From NCBI GenBank assembly GCA_051025295.1, contig JBMGJV010000016.1: DNA of 64,000 bases. One strand, 5' to 3'. The translations under genes and the position numbers were made by a program. Source of the stretch: KBS-83 sp051025295. Its GTDB lineage: Bacteria > Acidobacteriota > Terriglobia > Terriglobales > Acidobacteriaceae. Below the pieces are notes generated by a model. It worked only from the letters and a program-made list of their open reading frames with translations. It ran no database searches and was not told the DNA's origin. This document shows, piece by piece, positions 46,884 to 55,598 of this stretch. Within the stretch, counting starts at the first letter, position 1. Each line of letters begins with the position of its first letter.

Positions 46884-48464
46884 TTGCTTCAGATAATGAG
46901 AGGGTCAGGACCTTGGAAGCTTGTGTGTAAATCGGTAGTACCTGGCGTTCTGTTTTTCTTCGGTGGTTGCGTTGCACCGAAGGCGTATCGTCCAGTCCAG
47001 GTGTTGACGCCCGCAGTAGTGGAGCGTGGCCCAGATGCCACCTTCCGGGAAAGCATAGCGAAGGATGCGCTCACGGCTCTACCCGTGAGCAGGCTGTGCG
47101 CAGCAGCAAAGAGTCCGCAAGGCCATCTTACGGAGGCTGGCGGCTATGGCGGTTCGCCGGAGTCAGGGCCGTGCCTTGCGTTTGTCGAATACGACAAGGC
47201 GGGTAAGCCCTATCGCGACACCAACAGGCGAGTCGGCGACCAGATGGAGGTCGCGCTTGATTTGGTGCGGAAGGCGATTGCAGATGATCCTCAGCACCAG
47301 CCGATCGTCGTCGCGTTTGTTCATGGGTGGAAACACAGTGACAATCCTGGGAACGCGGCCGCAGGGGCAGTGAGCAGACGCCCGCCGGAGGACGAGAACG
47401 TACAGGGGTTTGAGCACGTACTGAACTTCCTGTACCGGTGTTATTACGCGGATCCGGCGAACACTCCTTGTGTCAAACAGACGCGAAACGGAGTCGGTAA
47501 ATCGATGCCGCTGAAAGGTCACGTAGTAGTCGGGATCTACTTCAGCTGGTACGGGGCAAATATCTCGCCCGCTTTTCCGGTAGCGCAGCAGATTTCTGTG
47601 TATTCGCGGGGAACGGAAGCTGATCGGGTGGCGAGCGCGATGTCATTCTCTCATGATCTGGAACGACTGAGCGTCGTGGCGCACCCGACGGCCAAACCAG
47701 AAGGTAAAGAGCCGCTACTAATTCTTGTGGGACACAGCTTTGGCGCGCGGCTGCTAGAGCAGTCGATTGAAAGACCGATGAAGGACAGAATCGCGCAACA
47801 GATCGCGCCGGGCGCGAACGGCAAGGTGCCCAACTTTGCGGACTTAGTCTTGTATGTCAATGAAGCAGCCGCAGCTGAAAAAGGCGTGGGTATGTTGGAT
47901 TTCCTCGGCAAGAACGAGGTGGAGTATAGAACGACGGAAGGGCCGAGAGTAGGGCCCGAGCCCTTGATTGCCTCGGTTACTACACCTGCCGATGCTGCTA
48001 CAGGTGTGGCATTCTCGGTCGCGTATTATCCTAAAAGTCTCAGCCAGACAGGAAATGTAACGCTGACTGCGTTTGCTGCGGGGGCGCCAGGTAAACATAC
48101 TTTTTCTATATCAGAGCCGAAGAGAAAACTGTACCGGAACACACTGGGGCACCTCACCGAATTTCAGAGCCATGTTTTGGCGGAGGTGACTCCGCCGAAC
48201 TGCGAGGGCGGGGACCCGGACGACTTCTACTTCCGGGTACCAGAACATTGCTTCCATGTGAGTGAGGCGAAACCCTTTGCAGGACAGGACCATCGCTGGA
48301 ATGGAACGCCCTACTGGGTCATAAGTACGGACCAGAATGTGATACCTGATCATGGAACGATTTTCACAAGCCGGTTCATGCGGTTTGTAGGACATCTGTT
48401 GCCGGATGAGCGCTACAAGCCGATCGTCACAGGCGTTCTAACCAGCGGTACCGCCCGGTTCTAG
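46884..48464 (+). CDS. Lipoprotein with alpha/beta-hydrolase-like domain
   Basis: This 526-residue protein has a lipoprotein-like signal (VVPGVLFFFGGC, Cys near residue 29). The hydrolase-like core shows VVAFVHGWKHSDN and the nucleophile-type motif LLILVGHSFGARLLEQS near residue 275. It continues into a large beta-rich region ending in FTSRFMRFVGHLLPDERY. A TTG start is preferred because GAAGAGG lies at the right distance; the next ATG is four codons inside. Probably an outer-surface or periplasmic esterase-like protein; substrate unknown. Confidence 0.65.
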   Translation: MLQIMRGSGPWKLVCKSVVPGVLFFFGGCVAPKAYRPVQVLTPAVVERGPDATFRESIAKDALTALPVSRLCAAAKSPQGHLTEAGGYGGSPESGPCLAFVEYDKAGKPYRDTNRRVGDQMEVALDLVRKAIADDPQHQPIVVAFVHGWKHSDNPGNAAAGAVSRRPPEDENVQGFEHVLNFLYRCYYADPANTPCVKQTRNGVGKSMPLKGHVVVGIYFSWYGANISPAFPVAQQISVYSRGTEADRVASAMSFSHDLERLSVVAHPTAKPEGKEPLLILVGHSFGARLLEQSIERPMKDRIAQQIAPGANGKVPNFADLVLYVNEAAAAEKGVGMLDFLGKNEVEYRTTEGPRVGPEPLIASVTTPADAATGVAFSVAYYPKSLSQTGNVTLTAFAAGAPGKHTFSISEPKRKLYRNTLGHLTEFQSHVLAEVTPPNCEGGDPDDFYFRVPEHCFHVSEAKPFAGQDHRWNGTPYWVISTDQNVIPDHGTIFTSRFMRFVGHLLPDERYKPIVTGVLTSGTARF

Positions 48465-48703
48465 AAGAGCGAAGCCCGCTCGAAAGAATTCGTGCTGTGC
48501 CTCGAAGTACAGATGGAAGGGATTTAGGCGTGACCGACTTGAGTATATTCCGCTGTTCGGCAAGGACATCGGTGGACACCTGAAGCCGCTCTTGACATGG
48601 GAAGCGAGCGGATGGGGGCCCTCCTTGGGGCTTGGGTTCGCGACCGTTGCGGTTGTGGAGCGCACACGCTGCCCTGTATCCGCTCCGTAGGCGGAGAACT
48701 CGG
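48465..48703. other. Intergenic region at the edge of the conjugative segment
   Basis: About 240 bases between the hydrolase-like lipoprotein gene and the decayed DUF6908 gene. Nothing supportable was seen. Confidence 0.3.
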
Positions 48704-49121
48704 CTAAGCGTGTGGCTGTCGATGACGCGCGAACGCTTCAGCAAATCCCTGCTGTTGCAGGTCCCTGTTCCACAACTTGGCAAACCTCACGTGCTGAGCT
48801 TGAAGCTGCATGTGACAGCGGTACTGACCGTCTCGGAGGAAGCGGCTCCACTGCTCGATACCGACGTAATCGTTGCGGTAGTAGAACGGGTCGAGGATGG
48901 CGCCTTGGATAAACGCCAGTTCGAAACACATCTCAGGAATCGCGCATAGCGTCGCCGTTCTGCTGGCCTTAATGCGCAACCGAGAGGGCGGGGAGACCGG
49001 ACGGGCCAGATTCATCGATGGCCTCGATGACCAAGGCCATATAGAGCGGGTCGTCGATGTGCAGGTGGAGGCCGTGCTGCCAGCCTCCAGCGGCTTTGAG
49101 GATGCGGAGAACGGTGTCCAT
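48704..49121 (-). pseudogene. DUF6908-like mobile-element gene with a nonsense codon and a frameshift
   Basis: From ATG 49121 the frame reads MDTVLRILKAAGGWQHGLHL and so on to SVAH, then TAA at 48969-48971 where TAC would restore a Tyr. The frame continues GQQNGDAMRD, then shifts by one extra base near 48938. After removing it the protein continues PEMCFELAFIQGAILDPFYY and RNDYVGIEQWSRFL to the end. This is the pattern of DUF6908 proteins carried beside ardC on plasmids and conjugative elements. The ATG shares one base with the ardC stop (TAATG). Two independent lesions mean it is inactive. Confidence 0.7.
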
Positions 49122-50014
49122 TACGCCGCCTCCTCAGTCGATGCCCCGCCCTGCTCTTGCTGCGGGGCAGGTTCCAACGCGGCGAGGATCACGCTCGCGG
49201 TCTGCTGAATGACTTCCAAGCTCTCGGCCAGCAGCGACGCGTTGCCGTGGTAGAGCTGGATGTAGTCGGCGGATGCAGTGCCGGTGACGAGTCCGACGGC
49301 CTTGCCCACCACAAAGGCAACCGCCTCGGCTTCGGTCTCGCGGATGGTCTTGGTTGTGGATGTCCGTCGCTCGGCCTTGTGCAACATTTCGTGCGCGGTC
49401 TCATGGACCAGCGTCGAGAACTCTTCGGCTTTTGTCTGACCCGGCAGGATGGCGATACGTCCGCCGTAGCTCATGCCGAGCGCGGGAGCGATCATTGGGG
49501 TGTAGACAAGCTCGATGCCCTGCCCTGTGAGGAAAGCGGTCAGCCGCTCGATGCTCTCGCCGGGATCACCCGAGACCTGGTGCACCTCGGGAAGGTCCGC
49601 GCCGTTGGTCTGCGAGATGTCGAATACGTACGCGTTACGGAAGCCAAGCAAGGCCCGGGTGTTCTGTTTTGTGATGTCCTGTTCGGCCTCTGCATCCTTC
49701 TTGCGGCGGACACCCACGATCGGGGCAAGGATGTGGATGCCCTTCGCTCCGGCGTTCACACTTCGGCCAAGGTTCTTCCATGTCCAGAACCCGGCCACGC
49801 GGGTCGCGGTCGGCATCTGTCGTGCAATCTCGAGCACGTTGCCGAAACTGTAGTTGTGAAACCGGCTCATCGCCGTGAGGTAGTCAGTGAGAGCTTCGGA
49901 GTGTCCTGCTTCCAACTGCTCGATCAGGAGCTTGATGTTGGCCGCGATGAGTTCCTGTTTGGTGGTGGGTGTCTTCTTGGTGGGCTGTTCGGTGAGGCTA
50001 GCTGCGCTCGTCAT
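49121..50014 (-). CDS. ardC: ArdC-like antirestriction protein
   Basis: This 297-residue protein has an N-terminal ArdC single-strand-DNA-binding domain (about residues 20-130; ALTDYLTAMSRFHNYSFGNV, FWTWKNLGRSVNAGAKGIHI) and a C-terminal zincin-type domain with the HExxH motif in TLVHETAHEMLHKAE and a downstream Glu-rich ETEAEAVAFVVG. The start at 50014 follows a GGAG. ArdC proteins protect incoming DNA from restriction during conjugation. It heads a small leftward pair with the DUF6908 remnant and marks the conjugative nature of this region. Confidence 0.88.
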   Translation of the reverse strand: MTSAASLTEQPTKKTPTTKQELIAANIKLLIEQLEAGHSEALTDYLTAMSRFHNYSFGNVLEIARQMPTATRVAGFWTWKNLGRSVNAGAKGIHILAPIVGVRRKKDAEAEQDITKQNTRALLGFRNAYVFDISQTNGADLPEVHQVSGDPGESIERLTAFLTGQGIELVYTPMIAPALGMSYGGRIAILPGQTKAEEFSTLVHETAHEMLHKAERRTSTTKTIRETEAEAVAFVVGKAVGLVTGTASADYIQLYHGNASLLAESLEVIQQTASVILAALEPAPQQEQGGASTEEAA

Positions 50015-50118
50015 GGTGGTCGGCTCCTTGGCTCGTCTCTGGCGTTTGCACGTCCGCGTGGATCGCGGCATGTACATGCCGAATGCCTCCTGGCGAAGGC
50101 GGGGGTAGCAAGGCGCAG

Positions 50119-50582
50119 GGGGAGGGGTCTCCCCATCCTTGGAGCGGACGCAGAGCGGGAGCGAAAAGGACGGAGCGGAGCGGAGGTCTGCACAAGCGAA
50201 CCGGGGTCCCCGAAGGCGCTCTTTGACGGCTGGGGTGGTGACGCGCGGAAGATTGGGGACACCCCTTGTGCCGCGCGATCGGGGCAGAGCCCCTTAGCAA
50301 AGGCTTGTCAACCGCATTCGTGCGCGCCAGCGCACAGGATTTCTAGGGTCGCGTTGCGGCAGGAACAGGCCGCTGAGGTGGGTGGCGGAAGATGCGGAAC
50401 CCGGCTGGAGCCAGGCGAGGAGTGCAACTCCTCCCTACAGACGTCGCCACTTAGGTTTGCAAAGCGATCTTTGTCCCCGACTAAGAACAGTCGCCGATCT
50501 CGGTGTCTGCTCGACATGTCTACTCAGAGAGAACGATCTTGCCTCACGACGGGAGGTTCGACAACCTCGTCTGATCAGACGA
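50119..50582. promoter_or_regulatory. Non-coding region crowded with inverted repeats (candidate oriT or control region)
   Basis: Seven perfect inverted repeats occur in about 460 bases: arms GGGGAG/CTCCCC at 50119-50134; CGGGGTCCCCG at 50202-50212; GGGGC/GCCCC at 50281-50293; GTGCGC/GCGCAC at 50320-50335; GAGGAGT/ACTCCTC at 50417-50433; GAGGTT/AACCTC at 50553-50568; and the 16-base palindrome TCGTCTGATCAGACGA at 50567-50582. The region separates ardC from the rightward genes. Such clustering is typical of transfer origins, replication origins or multi-operator promoters of mobile elements. Confidence 0.5.
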
Positions 50583-50597
50583 CAAACCCAATAAAAT
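50567..50597 (+). promoter_or_regulatory. Palindromic operator candidate with -10-like element
   Basis: A perfect 16-base palindrome at 50567-50582 is followed ten bases later by TAAAAT (50592-50597), just upstream of the gene starting at 50622. The layout fits a repressor site overlapping a promoter. Confidence 0.45.
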
Positions 50598-50621
50598 ACA
50601 TCCATGCGAGAGGTCACAACG

Positions 50622-51443
50622 ATGCCGATTGCTTGGGAAGACTCGTCGACATGGATGCCCAAGGTTCGTAGTTTTCTAAATCCTCGACTGGAGGATGGTG
50701 CCATTGCCACGTGGCAGAGGCGAAACGACCTGAATGATCTTTACCAGGATGACTGCGAATGGATTGAGATGCTTGAGTCATCTCTCCTCATCGAGTTCGA
50801 GCAGACGTGCGTCGATTTCGCGGAACATCTTGAGGGCTTTGATTCACGGGTGTTCCATGCCTGCAGACCGATAGATGTAGGTGAATACATTCGTGGCGGA
50901 CTTTCGATTGCGAGCTGGGAATCAAGGCGGCAGGGCTTGGTTGAATCCATTCGCGATCTGAAGATCAGCACGACAGACGCTGACTTCCTCATGCAATCGT
51001 TCGAAGAAGTCGCATCTGAAGACGACATTGACATTGACGCTATGTTCGTAGCGGTTGATAGCCGCCACCTGATTCAGTCTTGCGGACATTACTTCATACT
51101 CGGTAGCGAATGGATTGCTGCCCATCTCGGACAGGCGTACTACCCGGCATTGCGTAAGCGTGGTATCCCGACGCTCTTGCATCTTCGTCTAAGCCTAAGC
51201 TTGACCACTTAGCGGGCTAGAGCGGAGTTTGCAAGAGAGCTTTTTCGAGAGTGGACGCGGTTAACAGCTCTGCGTGAGTCATCCGTTCGCGATGTTAATT
51301 TCACGTTTCGTTTGACGACTGCGCTACCCCCGGAAAGTCTCCTCGATCACACGCATCCAGAGATGATTCCAGATCCGCATCATCCACAAGGCTGGGGCAC
51401 GATTTGGAGAAATCCAAATACAAGATGTCCTCATTGTTTGTGA
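50622..51443 (+). pseudogene. Unrecognised protein gene split by an in-frame TAG
   Basis: From ATG 50622 (GAGAGG upstream) a frame encodes about 196 residues to TAG at 51210-51212. The same frame then continues open for 76 codons with coding character: RARAEFARELFREWTR, NFTFRLTTALPPESLLDHTH and NPNTRCPHCL to TGA at 51443. The full protein of about 273 residues would have a C-terminal CPHC. The first part holds HYFILGSEWIAAHLGQAYYP and GIPTLLHLRLSLS. The family was not recognised. Either a nonsense mutation or an unusual readthrough. The next gene starts 29 bases later. Confidence 0.6.
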
Positions 51444-51472
51444 TACAGCTATGAAAGTAGGAGACGGACTGA

Positions 51473-52102
51473 ATGCAACGTGCCTACCACTTCGTTTCTC
51501 TCCAGCATGGGCTGGATGACCTTCGTCAGCGACGTCTGAAAATTTCACGGCTGGACGACCTCAACGATCCTTTTGAGCTCTGGGCTATCGCGCAACCGGA
51601 TCGCCACGTCCGACAAGCCCTTAAAGACACAAAGAACGAAATGGCACAACAATGTGGCCTACTGTGTTTCAGCCTTGACTGGCATAATCCGTTACTTTGG
51701 AGCCACTACGCAGACAGGCATCGAGGCATAGCACTGGGGTTCGATATCGACGACCAAATATTAAGACCGGTTTCTTACCGAAGAACCAGGCCGGTACTGA
51801 AGATGATTGATCTGAAGGTTCCGAATTGGCTTCTCTATACCAAGTACATGGATTGGGAGTACGAGCACGAAGCGAGGATCTATACCGACCTGAAGGAGCG
51901 AGACACGCGGACTAACTTATACTTTGCCGACTTCAATGATCAGCTCGTTTTGCGTGAAGTGATTGCCGGGCCGCTATGCTCAGCTTCCGAAGTAGAACTG
52001 CGTGCGGCAACCGGTGTAGCAACCAACGTCGTTTTCAGGAAAGCGAGACTGGCGTTCAGAAGCTTTAGGGTTGTGGCGAACCAGCTCGGGTTCGGCAATT
52101 GA
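51473..52102 (+). CDS. DUF2971 family protein
   Basis: This 209-residue protein has the DUF2971 pattern: RLKISRLDDLNDPFELWA, LLCFSLDWHNPLLWSHYADR, HRGIALGFDI and YEHEARIYTD near residue 130. The family is of unknown function and is common in plasmid and phage-defence neighbourhoods. A GGAG lies upstream. It forms a probable operon with the nonsense-split gene and converges on the leftward defence operon. Confidence 0.8.
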   Translation: MQRAYHFVSLQHGLDDLRQRRLKISRLDDLNDPFELWAIAQPDRHVRQALKDTKNEMAQQCGLLCFSLDWHNPLLWSHYADRHRGIALGFDIDDQILRPVSYRRTRPVLKMIDLKVPNWLLYTKYMDWEYEHEARIYTDLKERDTRTNLYFADFNDQLVLREVIAGPLCSASEVELRAATGVATNVVFRKARLAFRSFRVVANQLGFGN

Positions 52103-52190
52103 TGTCAGCGTCTAAGGCTCATGCGGTACGATGACGACGCTTCACACGAGCAGGGAGATATACAGCTCCGAATCACGAATGTTAGATACG

Positions 52191-53045
52191 TTACTCCTCG
52201 CGACCTTCATAGAAGCTGTCCGTGTTGATGTGGAGCGAACCGGGCGTGATCGAAATTTCGAGGGGGTGTTCCGTATCTGCTTCAAACTTGCAATCGAGTG
52301 GATAGCTATCATAAGAGACGGCACCGTCATCTCTAGCGACATCGGCATCAGAGCCGTATTGGAGTCTGACATCTACGCTGCCATCACCTTGGAAAAGGAT
52401 GCGATTCGAATCGAGAGAAGTGATCGTTAGACTCTCCAAGTGAACACCCTCTACCGTTGTTGACAGAATGTCCAACTGCGACTGGACTTGACCAAACAGC
52501 TCTTCCGCAAGAGTGTCTTTTGCCGCATCTGCGGCTTCAGAGAGAAGACTCTCATGTCGCTCGGTGATCAAAGTTGCAAGCCGGTCGAATGTGTCGATTG
52601 CATCCATCGCTTCACGTTCGGCCTCATCAGGCGGAAGACCGAAACTCTTCTCGATGTCATGCCCGAAGCTGCTGAGACGATCGATCAGCTTCGTGTACTC
52701 CTTGACCGTGGTATCCACATCGATGTGAAGCTTGTCTCGAACGAAATCATCGTGGAGCGGCCCCTGAACCGCGAACTTGGCACGTTGTGCTCGTGTGACC
52801 CCATCCTTTTCCCGAAGTTCGGTCTTTTGCACGAACCACTCGCATTGCTGGATCTCCTCCTTTGGTGCAAGATGTTCGAGCCAGATGCGACCGAGTTCGC
52901 GCATGGCGAAGGCAAAGTTGTTGAGGCGCAGTGGATTGTCTTCAGAGTCGAACCCCGATACGGCGGCGTCGAAGATCTTTCGCTCGATCTCGACTTTGAA
53001 GTGCTCGCGAACATCTTTAGTTAGGCTGTCATCCGCCAGGCTCAT
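52191..53045 (-). CDS. Predicted pPIWI-associating-nuclease-like protein
   Basis: This 284-residue protein opens with HFKVEIERKIFDAAVSGFD, then DNPLRLNNFAFAMRELGR and IWLEHLAPKEEIQQCEWF, followed by GVTRAQRAKFAVQGPLHDDF. This order resembles proteins annotated as predicted pPIWI-associating nuclease, found with prokaryotic Argonaute-like and other defence loci. No pPIWI gene is present here. The C-terminal half (SLTITSLDSNRILFQGDGSV) is beta-rich. The start lies inside the end of the upstream gene with a 17-base overlap, so it belongs to the same operon. Nuclease activity is inferred, not seen. Confidence 0.6.
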   Translation of the reverse strand: MSLADDSLTKDVREHFKVEIERKIFDAAVSGFDSEDNPLRLNNFAFAMRELGRIWLEHLAPKEEIQQCEWFVQKTELREKDGVTRAQRAKFAVQGPLHDDFVRDKLHIDVDTTVKEYTKLIDRLSSFGHDIEKSFGLPPDEAEREAMDAIDTFDRLATLITERHESLLSEAADAAKDTLAEELFGQVQSQLDILSTTVEGVHLESLTITSLDSNRILFQGDGSVDVRLQYGSDADVARDDGAVSYDSYPLDCKFEADTEHPLEISITPGSLHINTDSFYEGREE

Positions 53046-54387
53046 AAGGGCTTTTCTTCAGCGTCCCAGGCGTGCGTACCGTTCTTGCAGAAGCATCATC
53101 TCGGAATTCGAGAACGAGATAATCGTCGTTCTCGTTGTCTCCCTTCGGCTCGAAGCTTGCCGCTGTGATTGTCATGCCTGCGTCAAGGGCGCGTCGTACT
53201 TGGTTCTCCCCATTCATCGTCCACTGCTGGAATTTCTCGTAAGACAATTTACCCGCGATCAGTTCTTGGACCGCTCGTGCTGAGATTTTTAGCATTACTC
53301 GTGTTCCTCCCAATCCCATCTGTGTCGGGACATAATGGCCGCGCGCATCAGGGCGGCACATTCCTTGTTCATGCCACGAATAGGCGGTGTATCCGCTCAG
53401 TTGCGGCGGCGGCATCGTCTCCACAAGCTGGTTCAAGCGGACTGCATCTTCTTCGCTCAACGCTCCAGGTCGTGTGAAGACGTTGCCTTGCCAATAGCGT
53501 TCACTCCCACTACCAGAGCTGCGCCGTTCCCGGTTGGCAGAGATTACCATCACGAAGTCGATCGCTGGGTAGTCGTCCAAGAACTTGAGAATGACTTGGC
53601 CGCCAGAGAAGTGGTCATGGGACGACCTATGCACACTGAGGTCTCTGAGCAACCCGCACCCGGCATCTCCAAGAAAGACGATGCGCCGTACTCCTTCGTC
53701 CGCTTCCCTTGGTTGTTTGGATTTGAGACGCAAGGACGCATAGAGCGGGTTCTCCTTGAGGTTATAGGTCAAGGGAGGCATCTTGCAGAAGTAGTTGGAC
53801 AACGGATGGACATAGCCGCGCCATTCAACGTTCACGGCGATTGCAGCATTCCTGAGTGCTAGAGGTTGACCGGGGGGACCATTGGACAGCCACGTTTTTA
53901 GTTTGCCTCGGAGCTCCTCGTCTAATTCAAACTCACGACGCACGAGCCTCCGCCGGAAGAACGCACTTTTCCCATTCCGGGCTCTTTCATAGCCCATTGT
54001 TTCGTCAAAGGTGTAATGGAGATGGCTTGAACTGTTTGCGAGAAAACGGTCGGCTTGTGCGTTCATGATGTTGCACGCCCTTCGCATCGAATCAGCGCCG
54101 GATAGTGAAACGTCATCTAGCGCCGCCACGTCGGCGATGATCGGTCCTGACGGAAGGAGGTCGGGCGAATAAATGTCTGGAGTACGGGTTCCGGAAAGCC
54201 GGTCGATCTCTAGTATGGCAACTTTGGAAACAGCCCAGCTAATCGATAACTCATACTCTGCTGGCAACGCCTGGTTTGGCTTTTCGTTCTCAAGACGATT
54301 AAGAAGGTCTTTGGCTTTACCGCGATCAAGCCACGGACCTAATTCATCGAACATTCGTTGCAACTGTCGTCGTCCAAAAATTGGCAT
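53029..54387 (-). CDS. Unrecognised 452-residue protein of the defence operon
   Basis: The ATG at 54387 (MPIFGRRQLQRMFDELGPWL) gives a natural N-terminus; a TTG 13 codons upstream also exists. No family was recognised. Visible features are an N-terminal helical part with ALPAEYELSISWAVSKVAIL, a central VRRIVFLGDAGCGLLRDLSV, a DYPAIDFVMVISANRE strand-loop and a C-terminal DDYLVLEFRD. The VFLGDAGCG piece superficially looks like a nucleotide-binding loop but lacks the GKS/T of a Walker A. It lies between the frameshifted gene and the pPIWI-nuclease-like gene, overlapping the latter. Confidence 0.6.
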   Translation of the reverse strand: MPIFGRRQLQRMFDELGPWLDRGKAKDLLNRLENEKPNQALPAEYELSISWAVSKVAILEIDRLSGTRTPDIYSPDLLPSGPIIADVAALDDVSLSGADSMRRACNIMNAQADRFLANSSSHLHYTFDETMGYERARNGKSAFFRRRLVRREFELDEELRGKLKTWLSNGPPGQPLALRNAAIAVNVEWRGYVHPLSNYFCKMPPLTYNLKENPLYASLRLKSKQPREADEGVRRIVFLGDAGCGLLRDLSVHRSSHDHFSGGQVILKFLDDYPAIDFVMVISANRERRSSGSGSERYWQGNVFTRPGALSEEDAVRLNQLVETMPPPQLSGYTAYSWHEQGMCRPDARGHYVPTQMGLGGTRVMLKISARAVQELIAGKLSYEKFQQWTMNGENQVRRALDAGMTITAASFEPKGDNENDDYLVLEFRDDASARTVRTPGTLKKSPYEPGG

Positions 54388-54472
54388 AGGCTGATCCGGG
54401 CAATGCAGGATTGCCCACTCGCTCAAGCATGAAATTGTATACGTGCAGGGCGTCGGATAAACGTCCGTTCTT

Positions 54473-55541
54473 CTAGCTGGTTAGAAGTCCTGCGAATCCG
54501 CCTAGCCGTACCGCGCGCGTCGGTTCATAGAAGCAGCAACTGCGATTCTCGAATGCCATGTGCACCGTCAGCTTTTTGGCATCCGGCTGGTTCAGAGACG
54601 AGCGAATTGTCGCGACATTCGACGTAATGATCTCCTGCCAGAACTTGAGCTCGTCGAAAATTTTCCTGCAGTTGTAGTGGTCTTCGATGGAGTCACCGGA
54701 TGCGGTTGTTCCGCCCGCAGGGGGAAGATAAACCGTCCCGTCCGCGACAGTCACCGCGAAATTCGCGTTGTAACTGCGAAGTGATTGGCGCTTCGACGTA
54801 GCGAATGCCTCTGGCTTCATGAGGCTGTGATTCGCGCGTGCAATTGTCTCCGGCCAGTTGTCGTGCAAGATTTGAATGAGCTCGGTGTTGACCCATTGCT
54901 CTTCGACCATGTGGGAAGACCTGAATCAGATAGACATCCGCGTCGGCAAGGACGCAAAACAGCAGATGATCCGTCCCTTCACGCCGGAAGTGGAGGTGCT
55001 GGATGCCCCATGAGTTCAGGAGTGGATCGGGCCAATCGGGCCGCTTCCTCTTCGCGACCTGACGGCTAAGATAGGGCTTGAGGTCGCCGCCAGCTTTGAG
55101 CAGTGCGACTAATGCTTCGTAGTCCTGCTGAAATTGCGGTGGGACCGCAAGATCTTTCGATACGTGAACCGTTCGTGGCTTTGCCGATGGAATGCGTCGG
55201 TTATATGCATTCAGGAAACGAGTCGTGTTGTCTTCTGGAGATAACTTTTCGGTGTACTTGAGACCACATGCAGGGAGGGCACTCTCGCGCAGGTAGCCGA
55301 TCCAGTCGTTTTTGAAATTGAGGTTGATCTGATTGGGGTCGGGGCTACTGTTGTGGTCTTCCGGTGCGAGTGCGTCCAGCATGGGAACGAACGTATCTGA
55401 AACACAGAAATAACGGCCAGCATCCTGACTGCGAGCGGCCATCATTCCGGCCACTGCGACAGCAGCGTACGGATTAGTGTTTGAATGGACAACGAATGTC
55501 CGCGAGAAACCCTTCAACTTCTTGAGAAGATCCTCTCCCAT
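54473..55541 (-). pseudogene. Unrecognised gene of the defence operon, frameshifted
   Basis: The frame from ATG 55541 reads MGEDLLKKLKGFSRTFVVHS through SWGIQHLHFRREGTDHLLFC to DVYLIQVFPH near 54910, then becomes nonsense-like. In the next frame the sequence continues EEQWVNTELIQILHDNWPET and ENRSCCFYEPTRAVRLGGF, ending at 54473, with clear protein character. Together they make about 350 residues. A one-base lesion near 54905 is the simplest explanation; an overlapping start at an ATG is possible but has no good ribosome binding site. The family was not recognised. The gene starts 57 bases after the S-4TM effector gene. Confidence 0.6.
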
Positions 55542-55598
55542 TGCTCACCTCAAGCCGCGTTTTTGGCGTGATCGTTTTACTAGAATCCCCGATAGGCC

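Noticed and set aside
49157..50671. A rightward open frame of about 504 codons opposite ardC
   Set aside because: It is the complement of the well-supported ardC gene and continues into the inverted-repeat region without protein-like character.
52131..52430. A short rightward frame opposite the pPIWI-nuclease-like gene
   Set aside because: It is antisense to a gene with recognisable sequence and an operon position.
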